A stretch of DNA of 64,000 nucleotides from the NCBI GenBank assembly GCA_019637195.1, contig JAHBWA010000022.1, positions 23,688-87,687 on the forward strand, in the 5' to 3' direction. Made by a program: the position numbers and the translations under genes. Every line of letters begins with the position of its first letter. Position 1 is the stretch's first letter. Positions 9,077 through 17,575 of this stretch are shown here, in pieces. The DNA is from Labilithrix sp. GTDB taxonomy: Bacteria > Myxococcota_A > Polyangia > Polyangiales > Polyangiaceae. A model generated the notes under the pieces. It saw nothing but the letters and a program-made list of their open reading frames with translations, made no database searches and had not been told where the DNA came from.

Positions 9077-9883
9077 TCAAGTCCGCGTCGCGACGAAGAG
9101 TATCCCCCAACCACGAACGACGACGCCATCGGGGCCCTTCAAGGCGTCGAATCCCGAGACGAGATCCGCGCGAAGCGACGCGCGCAGATCGTCGGGTACG
9201 ATGCGGAGCAAGTTGCCGAACGAGCTCGCCTCGGCGAAGTCGAGGAAGGCCTCGCCGCTCTCGTGATGGCTCGCGTGCTGCGTGATGTGGAGCTCGACGA
9301 GCTCGAGTCGGCTCTCGAGGACGAGCGAGACGAGGTCGGTCGTCGTGCAGCGTCTGCCGGAGCCGAGCGCGGAGAGGTCGACCCGACCGGCGTAGGGCGG
9401 GCGTCGTAGCAGAGGTCGAAGGACGAGGGACACCGTGCCGGCGGCGGAGAGCTCGGGTGGAATGGTCGTCGCACCGAGGCGTCCGCCAGGTCGGAGCACG
9501 CGACGGATCTCCGCGAGCGCCTTCGCCTTGTCCGACACCCAGTGGAGGACGGACGACACACAGACCACGTCGAAGCTCGCGTCGTCGAAGGCGCCGAGAG
9601 CCTCGGCCTGCCCCACCTCGAACCGAGCTGCGTCGCCGTGGGCGCGCGCGATGCGGATGCGCTCCTCGAGCGGGTCGATACCGACGACGCTCCCTCTCGG
9701 CCCGAGGCGCTCGCCGATCCACCGTGTCAGGCGCCCCGTCCCGCACCCGACGTCGAGGACGCGCGCCCCCTCTTCGAGCCCGAGCCGTTCGACGAGGCGC
9801 TTGCCCCCTTCGAACTGGAGATCGCTCCCCCGCTCGTAGCTCTCCGCGAGATGCCGACTGTCGTGCGTGAATGAGGTCGTCAC
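9077..9883 (-). CDS. Class I SAM-dependent methyltransferase
   Basis: Motif I is clear at residues 42-50 (VLDVGCGTG), with an acidic residue at the end of the next strand (VVGIDPLEERIRIA) and a post-motif region FDVVCVSSVLHWV typical of small-molecule methyltransferases of the UbiE/Methyltransf_11 type. At 268 residues it is a normal length. The substrate cannot be told. The small membrane-protein gene lies immediately upstream on the same strand with a 3-bp gap, so the two are probably one transcript. Both face a TetR gene across two palindromes and are likely controlled by it. Confidence 0.85.
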   Translation of the reverse strand: MTTSFTHDSRHLAESYERGSDLQFEGGKRLVERLGLEEGARVLDVGCGTGRLTRWIGERLGPRGSVVGIDPLEERIRIARAHGDAARFEVGQAEALGAFDDASFDVVCVSSVLHWVSDKAKALAEIRRVLRPGGRLGATTIPPELSAAGTVSLVLRPLLRRPPYAGRVDLSALGSGRRCTTTDLVSLVLESRLELVELHITQHASHHESGEAFLDFAEASSFGNLLRIVPDDLRASLRADLVSGFDALKGPDGVVVRGWGILFVATRT

Positions 9884-9886
9884 GTC

Positions 9887-10201
9887 TCAGGCCCGCCGTT
9901 GAAGCCGCGCCAGGGAGCGCGCAAGGAACAGCGCCGTCACGGCGAGGCCGACCCCGAAGACGCCCACGTGCGACCCGCTCCGCGGATCGAAGTCTCCGAC
10001 GCGCGAGAGCAGCGCGTAGGCCACGACGAGGTTGCACAACCCGTACAGCACGTTCACGCGCGACGACGACGGCCCGCGGAACGGGGGCGAGGCGAACGGA
10101 GTCGGAAACGTACGCCCCAGCATCCCCGAGACGAAGTGCAGGACGAAGTTCGCGACGAAGGCGCCCCCGAAGAAGTACGCCGGGAACTGATACCAGACCA
10201 T
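9887..10201 (-). CDS. Small integral membrane protein (104 aa)
   Basis: The ATG at 10201 is preceded by an AAGGGTG-type ribosome binding site and yields MVWYQFPAYFFGGAFVANFV, the start of the first of three hydrophobic segments (also NVLYGLCNLVVAYALLSRV and VFGVGLAVTALFLARSL). The frame is open upstream to 10282, but that would run through the palindromes. It ends 3 bases before the methyltransferase start, indicating co-transcription. The family is not recognised; it has no charged catalytic residues within the helices. Confidence 0.65.
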   Translation of the reverse strand: MVWYQFPAYFFGGAFVANFVLHFVSGMLGRTFPTPFASPPFRGPSSSRVNVLYGLCNLVVAYALLSRVGDFDPRSGSHVGVFGVGLAVTALFLARSLARLQRRA

Positions 10202-10212
10202 CGGACACCCTT

Positions 10213-10282
10213 GATGGCAACTCCATGTTGCCATCTCCTCAACGTACTGCGGCGGCGGCAAATGGCAACTCATGCTTGCCAT
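10213..10282. promoter_or_regulatory. Two TetR-type palindromic operators
   Basis: Site 1 (10213-10235) has perfect 9-bp arms, GATGGCAAC and GTTGCCATC, around a 5-base spacer. Site 2 (10262-10282) repeats the core as ATGGCAA and TTGCCAT around 7 bases. The centres are 48 bp apart. They sit between the membrane-protein/methyltransferase pair and the divergent TetR gene, so one repressor could control both directions. Confidence 0.75.
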
Positions 10283-10331
10283 CTAGCCGCGCGGCGGCCT
10301 ACGCTCGCCGCCGAGGAGCTCCCGGAACACC

Positions 10332-11057
10332 TTGACCGAGCGTACCGAGACGCGTCGAACGAGAGGCGTGCTCGGCGGTCGCAGCGAGCGCGTCGTGCAG
10401 CAGGTGCTCGTGGCCACCGTCGCCGAGCTGGCCGAGTCCGGCTACAGGGCATTTCGCGTGGACGCGGTGAGCGCGGCGGCGGGGGTGAACAAGACCACGA
10501 TCTACCGGCGCTGGCCCGGCAAGAAGCCGCTGGTGGCGGCCACCGTCGACTGGATGCGCAGGTTCGTGCATGACGTGCCGTTGCCCGACACGGGCTCGCT
10601 CGAGCGGGACCTCACCGAGGCCTTCCAGCGCAGGGTGAGCTTCAAGGACCGCATCGAAGGGCGGGCGTGGGCTCGGTTGCTCGCGGAGAAGTACGACCCC
10701 GAGGTCAGCGCCGTCATCGGCGACGCCGTCAAGGAGCGTAGCGGCGCTTGGTACGCGATGGTCACGCGGGCTGTCGCGCGCGGCGAGCTCCCCGAGGACA
10801 CCGACCCGCAGCTGTTGCTCGGGATGCTCGGGGCGATCGTCGACGCGTGGTACGCGAGGTCGCCGGGCAAGCTGACGCCCGAGCTGCTCGAGGCCGCCGT
10901 GCGCACCATCGTCGCCGGCGCGCGCTCGGGTTCACTGGTGCGCTCCAGCGGAGAGCCCAGGACCACGCGCGCACGGCCACGGACGCCGGCGGACGCCGCC
11001 CGCTCGACGCGTCACCGGCGCCAGAGCGGCGAGAGCTCGGTCAAGAGTCGGGAGTGA
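10332..11057 (+). CDS. TetR-family transcriptional regulator
   Basis: A 241-residue regulator with an N-terminal helix-turn-helix: residues about 33-65 read VDAVSAAAGVNKTTIYRRW and PGKKPLVAATV. The C-terminal part matches the TetR_C-type ligand domain (LLGMLGAIVDAWYARS) and ends in a disordered basic tail. The start is probably the TTG at 10332, with GGAG 15 bases upstream; a GTG at 10368 is the alternative. It is divergent from the membrane-protein/methyltransferase pair and presumably binds the two ATGGCAA palindromes between them. Confidence 0.85.
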   Translation: MTERTETRRTRGVLGGRSERVVQQVLVATVAELAESGYRAFRVDAVSAAAGVNKTTIYRRWPGKKPLVAATVDWMRRFVHDVPLPDTGSLERDLTEAFQRRVSFKDRIEGRAWARLLAEKYDPEVSAVIGDAVKERSGAWYAMVTRAVARGELPEDTDPQLLLGMLGAIVDAWYARSPGKLTPELLEAAVRTIVAGARSGSLVRSSGEPRTTRARPRTPADAARSTRHRRQSGESSVKSRE

Positions 11058-11073
11058 ACCCGCTCGGGATCCG

Positions 11074-14000
11074 TCACCGCGCGCGCGGGGCAACGCTCGT
11101 CCACGTCGCGAGGATGCCGTAAGCGATCGGGACGATCGCGAGGGTGAGCAGCGTGGACACGAGCGCCCCCGAGGCCATCGTGAGGCCGAGCCCCTGGAGG
11201 AGCGGATCGAAGAACAGGATCCCGTCACCGAAGATGATGGTCCCCGCGGTCAGCAGGATCGGTCGCGCGCGCGCCTGACTCGCGAGCACGATGGAATCGA
11301 CGACGGAGTGACCAGCGCCGCGGTTCTCCTGCGAGAAGTCGACGAGCAGAATCGAGTTGCGCACCATCGTTCCGGCCAGCGCGATGAGCCCGAGGACGGC
11401 CATCCCGGAGAGCGGCACGCCTGCGAGGAGGTGCGCGGGGACGACCCCGACGAGCGCGAGCGGGATCGGGATCATCACGACGATCGGCGTGACGTAGGAG
11501 CCGTACCAAGCGGCGAGCATGACGTAGATGACCGCGAGCGCTGCGGCCAATGCCACGCCTAGATCTCGGAACAGCTCGTAGGTCGTCGTCCACTCCCCCG
11601 CCCAGCGCAACGTCGCGCGCGCGGCGTCAGGAGCGCGCTCCACCCACTGAACGTCGACGTCGACCCCCTCACGTCGCAGCGCCTGGGTGATGTCGAGCGC
11701 GGCGTACGCCGGTGCTTCGGCCCCGCGCATCTCGCCCATGACGAACACCACAGGCAAGAGGTCCTTGCGGAGCAGCGGCGGTCGCCCCTCGCGAGGCGCG
11801 AGCCGCGCGACGTCGGCGACGGGTACCAACGCACCGCGCATCGAGACCGCGCGGACGTCCAGCATGTCGTTCGGCTGTGTCCGTGCCGCGTCCGTCGCCT
11901 GAACGACGACGGCGACACGCTCTGCCTCACCGGGGAGATCGAGCTCCGTCAGCGCATCGCCCGCGAACAGCGCGCGTTGGCTCGCGACGAGCCGCGCGCC
12001 CATGACGGCGTGGAGCGATAGGCTCGTCGTGTCCGTCCTGAGGACGGTCTGCGGCGTCGACGGCCGTAGCGTCCAGTCCACGTCGACGAGCGACGGCTCG
12101 GCGAGGAAAGCGGCGTGCACGCGCGCCGCTGTCTCGCTCCGTGTCTCCTCGGAGGCGCCGTAGATCTCTGCGACGAGCGCCGCTTGAACGGGCGGTCCCG
12201 GCGGCGGCTCGGCGACCGTGAAGATCGCGCCCGCTGGAGAGAGGTGGGCGTCGGCGACGCGGCGAACCTCCTCCGCGATGGCGAGACTGTCACGCGAGCG
12301 CTTCTCGCGCGGGGCGATCTGGAGCTGGATCTCGCCCTGATGCGGTTCGGCTCGGAGCATGTAGTGACGAGCGACGCCTTGGAAGGTCAAAGGCCCCGAT
12401 CGTCCCGAGTACACCTGGAGAGACTCGACCTCCGGGATCTCCAGGAGCTTCGTCGCGAGGAGCTTCTGCTCCTGGTGGGCGCGACTGAGCGACGTGCCAG
12501 CGGGGAGGTCGATGACGACGCTCATGTCCGCCGCGTCGCTCCCCGGCAGGAGCTTCACCAGCACGGTGCGCGTCGGCAGGAGCGCGAGCGCGCCGAGGAG
12601 CAGCGACACCCCCGCCAGCAACACTCCCGCCCCGCGCAGCGGCCGCGCGAGCGCCCACGCGAGCAGTCGTCGATAGAGCCGAAGCCAGGCCGGGATGGCG
12701 GCGTGGTCGGCGTGAGTACGCCGCAGGATGCGGTAGCTCAGGTACGGCGTCACGGTCAGCGCGATGACCAACGAGAACACCATCGCGACCGACGCGCCGA
12801 TCGGCAGGGGCCGTAGGTACTGACCGATCATGCCGGAGACGAACGCCGTGGGCGTCAGCGCCGCCACGACCGTGAACGTCGCGAGGATGGTCGGGTTCGC
12901 GACCTCACCGACCGCCTCGGCGGCGAGGCTTCGGCGGTCGACCGAACGACCGCCGTCCTCTTGGAACCGCCGATGCACGTTCTCGACGACGACGATCGCG
13001 TCATCGACCAGGATGCCGATCGCGAAGATCATCGCCGCGAGGGTGATGCGGTTGAGCGTAAACCCCGCTGCTTGGTAGACGAACGGGACGATCGCGAGGG
13101 TCGCTGGGATGACGATGGCGACGATCGCCGCCTCGCGACGTCCGAGCGACAGCCCGATCAACACGACCACCACGACGGTCGCGATACCGATGTGCTCGAA
13201 GAGCGTCGTGACCCGCTCCTCCGCCGTCGCGCCGGTGTCCAGCGCGACGTGAACGTTCGCGTCCTCCGGCAGCAGGCGCGCGCCTTCGGTGGACATCCAC
13301 GCGCGGAGGCGCTGGGTGAGCTCTGCCGAATTTGCCCCTGTCACCTTCGAGACCATGATGGTCACCGAATCGGAGACACGAGCATGAGCGCCGTCGCGGC
13401 CGCCGTGCGCGACGTAGGCCGTCGGTTCGCGCACGACGTCGCGCACCGACGCCACGTCACGAAGGCGGACGACGCCCGCGCTCGTCTCCGTGAGCGGGAG
13501 CCCTTCGAGATCGTGCACCGACCCGAGGGTCGACCCCGCGCGGACGAGCGCGACGTGCGTGCCGCTCTCGAAGCGGCCTACGGGCAGCTCGAGGTTCGCG
13601 TGTCGAATCGCCCCGTTCACCGCGTCGACGTCGAGCCGATACGAGGCGAGCCTCGCGGGATCCACCTCGACGCGGAACGCGCGCTGGGCCCCGCCGAGCA
13701 CGGCCACGCTCGAGACATTCGACTGCTGCTCGAGCGCGCGTGAGACGGCGACCGCGTGGCGCCGCAGCTCTTCTGGGCTGCTCGCGTCGCTGGTGATCGA
13801 GAAGGCGAGCACCGGCACGTCCTCGACCCCGCGCGGGGTCAACGACACGACGGATGCCCCCTCGGGGAGGAGCGCGCTTCGCGCGTTCAATCGCTCGCTG
13901 AGCTGCGTGAACGCGTCCTCTCGACGGACCCCCTGCCGAAACTGCACCGCGAGGAGCGTCGCGTCGTCAGCCGACGCTGACAGCACGTGCTCTGCGCCGG

Positions 14001-14244
14001 GCAGCTCTCGCACCCACGCCGCCACGGGACGCGCGAGTCGCTCGTCGACGTCGGCCGTGTCGTGCCCCGGCCACGCGATGGCTACGTCGAACATCGCGAT
14101 CGTGATCGACGGCTCCTCTTCTTTGGCCGTCGTCACCGTCGCGAACAGCCCGAGGGCGATCGACACGACGATGAGCAGCGGGGTCAGGTGCGACCGGATG
14201 AAGAACGCAGCGACGCGCGTCGAGAAGCTGCCTCCACCGCTCAT
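11074..14244 (-). CDS. RND-family efflux transporter, inner-membrane pump
   Basis: The 1056-residue protein has the duplicated RND architecture: one N-terminal helix (HLTPLLIVVSIALGLF), a periplasmic loop, six helices, a second loop and a final helical block. TM4 carries the proton-relay aspartate pair in GILVDDAIVVVENVHRR, as in AcrB. The ATG at 14244 overlaps the stop of the adaptor gene by ATGA; the longer upstream frame is its shadow. It is the last gene of the TetR-MFP-RND operon. No outer-membrane TolC-like gene is present, so it must use one encoded elsewhere. The substrate is unknown; the sequence suggests the AcrB/multidrug branch over the CusA metal branch, with modest confidence. 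Confidence 0.92.
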   Translation of the reverse strand: MSGGGSFSTRVAAFFIRSHLTPLLIVVSIALGLFATVTTAKEEEPSITIAMFDVAIAWPGHDTADVDERLARPVAAWVRELPGAEHVLSASADDATLLAVQFRQGVRREDAFTQLSERLNARSALLPEGASVVSLTPRGVEDVPVLAFSITSDASSPEELRRHAVAVSRALEQQSNVSSVAVLGGAQRAFRVEVDPARLASYRLDVDAVNGAIRHANLELPVGRFESGTHVALVRAGSTLGSVHDLEGLPLTETSAGVVRLRDVASVRDVVREPTAYVAHGGRDGAHARVSDSVTIMVSKVTGANSAELTQRLRAWMSTEGARLLPEDANVHVALDTGATAEERVTTLFEHIGIATVVVVVLIGLSLGRREAAIVAIVIPATLAIVPFVYQAAGFTLNRITLAAMIFAIGILVDDAIVVVENVHRRFQEDGGRSVDRRSLAAEAVGEVANPTILATFTVVAALTPTAFVSGMIGQYLRPLPIGASVAMVFSLVIALTVTPYLSYRILRRTHADHAAIPAWLRLYRRLLAWALARPLRGAGVLLAGVSLLLGALALLPTRTVLVKLLPGSDAADMSVVIDLPAGTSLSRAHQEQKLLATKLLEIPEVESLQVYSGRSGPLTFQGVARHYMLRAEPHQGEIQLQIAPREKRSRDSLAIAEEVRRVADAHLSPAGAIFTVAEPPPGPPVQAALVAEIYGASEETRSETAARVHAAFLAEPSLVDVDWTLRPSTPQTVLRTDTTSLSLHAVMGARLVASQRALFAGDALTELDLPGEAERVAVVVQATDAARTQPNDMLDVRAVSMRGALVPVADVARLAPREGRPPLLRKDLLPVVFVMGEMRGAEAPAYAALDITQALRREGVDVDVQWVERAPDAARATLRWAGEWTTTYELFRDLGVALAAALAVIYVMLAAWYGSYVTPIVVMIPIPLALVGVVPAHLLAGVPLSGMAVLGLIALAGTMVRNSILLVDFSQENRGAGHSVVDSIVLASQARARPILLTAGTIIFGDGILFFDPLLQGLGLTMASGALVSTLLTLAIVPIAYGILATWTSVAPRAR

Positions 14245-15377
14245 CGCGTCGCTTCCACGCGAAGTCCGTCTCGGAGCGAAGGATCTCCGCCGTCGCGCAC
14301 GACCCGCTCGCCGAGCCCCACTCCGGAGGAGAGTTGCGTCGTCGTGTCCGTCGTCCTCGCGATTCGGACCCAGGCGAAGACGAGCCGATCGTCGCGCACG
14401 ACCCACACGCCGGGGAGCGAGCCGCGGTACCGCACTGCGCCGGCAGGGACCTCCACGGTCGCGGCTTTCGTTCTCGCGAGCGGCAGGGCCACATGGGCGA
14501 CGGCGCCTGCCCGCCAGGTGTGCGCGGAGTTGTCGAACTTGACGATCATGCGCAGCCCCGGCGTGCCTGGATCGCCGGAGGACACGATCGCCGTGATCGT
14601 ACCGTCACCGGAGAGCGGACCGTCCATTCGGAGGGGGACGCGTTGGCCGACCGTGAGGGCCGCGGCCTCCGCGGCGCTCACGGCCATCGAGACGCGCAAC
14701 GTCGCGTCGTCTTCGAGCACCAGGAGCGGCTGCCCCGGGGCGGCGAGCTGACCGAGCTCCGCCGTCCGGCGCACGATCACGCCGGCGAACGGAGCCCGAA
14801 TGGTCGCGTCCGCGACGTTCACGTCGAGCTCGAGGAGCTGCGCGTTCACGCCGGAGAGCGACGCCTGAGCGACGTCACGGCCCCGACGCACTTCGTCGAG
14901 CTGCACGCCAGGGAGGGCCCCGCTCGCGGTGAGCGCGCGCGATCGTTTCAGCTCGCCCTCGGACCAATCGGCCTGCGCGGCCGCCGCCGTCCGGCTGGCG
15001 AGGAGCTGCGCGCGTCGCGCCTGGAGATCGCGGACGTCGAGCTGCACGAGCGTCTCGTCGACTCGGACGCGTCGCCCCTCCTCTGCGGAGAGCGCTCTCA
15101 CGCGGGCATGGATCCTCGACGCGAGCGCGACCCGCCGCTCGGGCTCCAGCACTCCGGAGAGCTCGACGACCCCCGAGGTCGGCGACGCCACGGTCGTCGT
15201 CGTGGCGAGCTGGAGCGGCGGGTCGGAGGCGGTCCCCGGGCGGTCATGCCCTTCCCCATGACCACCGCACCCGTTCATGGACAGGAGGAGGAGGCCGAGC
15301 GGCAACGCCCGGGCGCGGCGTCCCACCGTGTCGAGCCGCGCGGGCGCGCCCTCGCGGGTGATGTCCGGCCCGCTCAT
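14241..15377 (-). CDS. RND efflux periplasmic adaptor (membrane fusion protein), lipoprotein
   Basis: The ATG at 15377 overlaps the TetR stop by ATGA, and its own stop overlaps the pump start the same way. The 378-residue product has a lipobox at LLLLSMNGC. It then shows the order expected for HlyD/AcrA adaptors: a first half-lipoyl strand set (LASRIHARVRALSAEEGRRV), an alpha-hairpin (residues about 110-160), a second half-lipoyl segment (ATIRAPFAGVIVRRTAELG) and beta-barrel domains. It bridges the pump and an outer-membrane channel. Confidence 0.9.
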   Translation of the reverse strand: MSGPDITREGAPARLDTVGRRARALPLGLLLLSMNGCGGHGEGHDRPGTASDPPLQLATTTTVASPTSGVVELSGVLEPERRVALASRIHARVRALSAEEGRRVRVDETLVQLDVRDLQARRAQLLASRTAAAAQADWSEGELKRSRALTASGALPGVQLDEVRRGRDVAQASLSGVNAQLLELDVNVADATIRAPFAGVIVRRTAELGQLAAPGQPLLVLEDDATLRVSMAVSAAEAAALTVGQRVPLRMDGPLSGDGTITAIVSSGDPGTPGLRMIVKFDNSAHTWRAGAVAHVALPLARTKAATVEVPAGAVRYRGSLPGVWVVRDDRLVFAWVRIARTTDTTTQLSSGVGLGERVVRDGGDPSLRDGLRVEATR

Positions 15378-16039
15378 TGCGCCTCGACGTCGAGGAGCAC
15401 GTGGAGCCTCACGAAGAGGCGCGAGAGGCTCTCCTGGAGACCGTCGGGCATGTCCCCGTGAAGCCATCGGAACACCCAGGTCTGAAACGCACCGGAGAGG
15501 ACGTAGGCGAGGTCCAGCGCTTCGGCCTGCGACGGCTTGCGCGGATCTCCGGCCGCGATCTCGTCGGCGAGCCGCTGGATCAGGCGGCGATAGGCCCGCT
15601 TGCCGACGTTCGACGCTTCGGCCGAGGAAGACGCGTTCCACTCGATGAAGGGCGCGTGACCGAAGAGCAGGACGAAGAACTCTCGGTTCGGCTCGATGAG
15701 CTGGCACACGCGCCGCAGGCTCCAGAGGATGCGCTCGACGTACGGGAGCTCCTGCAGCAGCCGATCGTCGAAGACCTCGAGGAGCTGTTCGGCGATCTTG
15801 TCGAGGGTGGCGACGAAGAGCTCCTCTTTGCCGGAGAAGTAGCCGTAGAGCGAGCTCGGCGCGAAGCCTGCGTCGCGTGCGACGTCTTCCATCGTCGTTC
15901 CGGCGAAGCCTTTGGACGCGAACGACTTTGCGGCGGACCGGACGATGTCTGCCCGCACGAGCTGCGCGCGCCGACCGAGCCTGGGTCGCTCGTCGAGGAC
16001 GTTGACGGCGGCGACGCTCTTCGTTCTTGCCCGAGGCAT
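15374..16039 (-). CDS. TetR-family repressor of the efflux operon
   Basis: From the ATG at 16039 the 221-residue protein has a basic N-terminus and the TetR helix-turn-helix at about residues 28-72 (SFASKGFAGTTMEDVARDAG, FAPSSLYGYFSGKEELF). It is the first gene of an operon in which regulator, adaptor and pump overlap by four bases each. The start is only 7 bases from the -10 hexamer of a promoter that contains a perfect palindrome, so the message may be leaderless and the gene autorepressed. Efflux substrates would be the expected inducers. Confidence 0.88.
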   Translation of the reverse strand: MPRARTKSVAAVNVLDERPRLGRRAQLVRADIVRSAAKSFASKGFAGTTMEDVARDAGFAPSSLYGYFSGKEELFVATLDKIAEQLLEVFDDRLLQELPYVERILWSLRRVCQLIEPNREFFVLLFGHAPFIEWNASSSAEASNVGKRAYRRLIQRLADEIAAGDPRKPSQAEALDLAYVLSGAFQTWVFRWLHGDMPDGLQESLSRLFVRLHVLLDVEAQ

Positions 16040-16046
16040 GGGACGT

Positions 16047-16089
16047 ATTTTACGAATGATCATTCGGAAGACAAGTCTCATCATTCGGA
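16047..16089 (-). promoter_or_regulatory. Promoter with embedded palindromic operator
   Basis: On the minus strand a -35-like TTGTCT (16069-16074) and a -10-like TAAAAT (16047-16052) are 16 bp apart. The spacer contains a perfect 14-bp palindrome, CGAATGATCATTCG (16053-16066). A second half-site copy, ATCATTCGGA, occurs at 16080-16089 (the first copy is at 16059-16068). Binding there would block RNA polymerase directly. Confidence 0.75.
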
Positions 16090-16899
16090 TCGGATCGCGT
16101 GCCCCATTTCCCACCGCGCGACCGCGTGTTCCCCCCCATGAACGCGGAGAAGCCGGCGCCGCCGAAGCGCGCGAGCCTCGCCTTCAAGAACGTCTCGTAA
16201 ACCCCAGCCATCGCGAGCCCCGTCGTGCGCACGCCGCGCACGTGCCCGTCGCATCACCGGCCGGCGCTCGCCGCCGTCGACCTTCCCCCCATCGGCGGGA
16301 GCGGAGATGGAGCACGCGGGCACACCGCGGTGCCATGCACTGAGCTTGCCGAACGGAGCCCGTGCCGCCATGGCGACGGCAGGAGACTGGATGGGCGGGA
16401 GGGCGTGCGATTCGTGTCGCAGGGCCATGACGCACGGCCCACGGCGCACGCCGCACGCGCCACGACGATGGGCGCGGAGGGAGAGATCGCCGGGCCCGAG
16501 CTCCTTGCCGTCCCCGCGATCGCCTCGCGTCGCGCGTGAAGACGGCCTCCAAGCTCCTTCAGGTCACCGTCGTCGGTGGCCGCACCTCCGCGCTGGCGAT
16601 GGGAGACGCGCTCGCCTGATCGCTCGAGATCGACGCGAGCGGCACGGGAGCGGTCGCGGGCACGCGATCCCGCGTGCGTACCGAAACGGTCAGCAGCTTC
16701 CCGACGCGAGATGAGCGCCGCTTACATGGACGCGCGTTCGCGGATCTGCTCCGCGAAATCGAGGACAACTTCGAGAGCAGCTCCAAAGCGCGCGCGTCGC
16801 GATCCGAGTAGGTCTGGAGGCGTCGAGCGAGAGGGCACCGGACGGCCATGTGAGCAGCCGCGTACGCAACCTCACCCGTGGGAGAAGACGGCGTGCGGT
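16090..16899. other. Gene-poor region containing a decayed gene
   Basis: About 800 bases in which no intact gene is convincing. A 20-codon frame at 16138-16200 (MNAEKPAPPKRASLAFKNVS) could be a remnant start. The only stretch with good third-position bias is the interrupted frame at 16536-16811, listed separately. Confidence 0.4.
16536..16811 (+). pseudogene. Interrupted hypothetical gene (in-frame TGA)
   Basis: A GTG at 16536 opens a frame (VKTASKLLQVTVVGGRTSAL) that meets a TGA at 16617-16619. It then continues with protein-like sequence (SLEIDASGTGAVAG, TETVSSFPTRDERR, FADLLREIEDNFESS) to a TAG at 16809-16811. Third positions are G/C-rich on both sides of the stop, which suggests one former gene of about 91 codons. 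I recognise no family. A sequencing error at the stop is possible. Confidence 0.35.
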
Positions 16900-17061
16900 T
16901 CAGCCGTAAGACTCGGGCGCGACTCCGTAGCTTCCAAGCGTTGCAGCGTTGCCCGACGAGTGCGAACGGTGCGCCCCTTGCGGAGGCGGTACGTTCTCAC
17001 GCCTCGCCAGGGCGAGGCCCATGCCTGCGATGGCGATCGCCGCGGAGACGACGCCGACCAC
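16900..17061 (-). CDS. Possible small single-pass membrane protein (53 aa)
   Basis: A GTG at 17061, four bases after the stop of the gene at 17066-17374, opens a 53-codon frame. It has one hydrophobic segment (VVGVVSAAIAIAGMGLALARR) and a Ser/Gly-rich tail. The position just after an upstream stop fits translational coupling. Third-position bias is good in the first half and weaker in the tail. It could also be chance. Confidence 0.35.
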   Translation of the reverse strand: MVGVVSAAIAIAGMGLALARRENVPPPQGAHRSHSSGNAATLGSYGVAPESYG

Positions 17062-17065
17062 GAGC

Positions 17066-17374
17066 TCACTGGGGTGCTGGGTACTTCTTTCGAAGCGCCG
17101 TGACCGCGGGGGCGACGGCGCCGCCGACGATGCCGAAGCAGTCACCGAGGAGCGCCGCGATCTCTTCGTCGGTCCCGCCGGTGACCGCGTTGCGAAGGCC
17201 CATCGCCTTCGCCATGAAGGTCGGATCGGCGGCCATGCTCCGCTGAAAGTGCGTCGCCGCGTCCGCTCCCGCCGCCTTGTCGAGACCGAGGAGCTCCTCG
17301 AGCACCTCTCCCGCGCGCGCCGTGTCGTTGCCCATGATCGCGCCGGCGAAGTCACGGAAGGTCAGCTCGGACAT
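17066..17374 (-). CDS. Hypothetical protein (102 aa)
   Basis: The ATG at 17374 gives a small, largely helical, acidic protein (MSELTFRDFAGAIMGNDTAR, EIAALLGDCFGIVGGAVAPAV) without signal peptide or membrane helix. The frame is open upstream to 17563, but that extension overlaps a poor-quality stretch. A tiny membrane-protein frame follows after four bases. I recognise no family. It looks like a genuine small gene from codon usage. Confidence 0.6.
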   Translation of the reverse strand: MSELTFRDFAGAIMGNDTARAGEVLEELLGLDKAAGADAATHFQRSMAADPTFMAKAMGLRNAVTGGTDEEIAALLGDCFGIVGGAVAPAVTALRKKYPAPQ

Positions 17375-17575
17375 GGGCGCATCGTATCCAGGATCACGTC
17401 GCCGAGTCGAAGCAAGGATCGGCATCGTGACGACGTACCTGGCGATGAGGAGGGCGAGCGCCCCGCTCTTCACGGCGACGGATCCGAGGAGGATCGTCTC
17501 CCTTGGCCCCATTCGGCTGCGCGCGCCAAGCGTGCCGGCCGGAGAGCTCGGGATCCGCGACATCTTTCGGGCCCC

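Noticed and set aside
16138..16200. A 20-codon ORF (MNAEKPAPPKRASLAFKNVS)
   Set aside because: Clean start and stop but too short, with no ribosome binding site and no coupling to a downstream gene.
16617..16619. TGA as a selenocysteine codon
   Set aside because: No stable SECIS-like stem-loop directly follows, and the surrounding protein has no redox motif.
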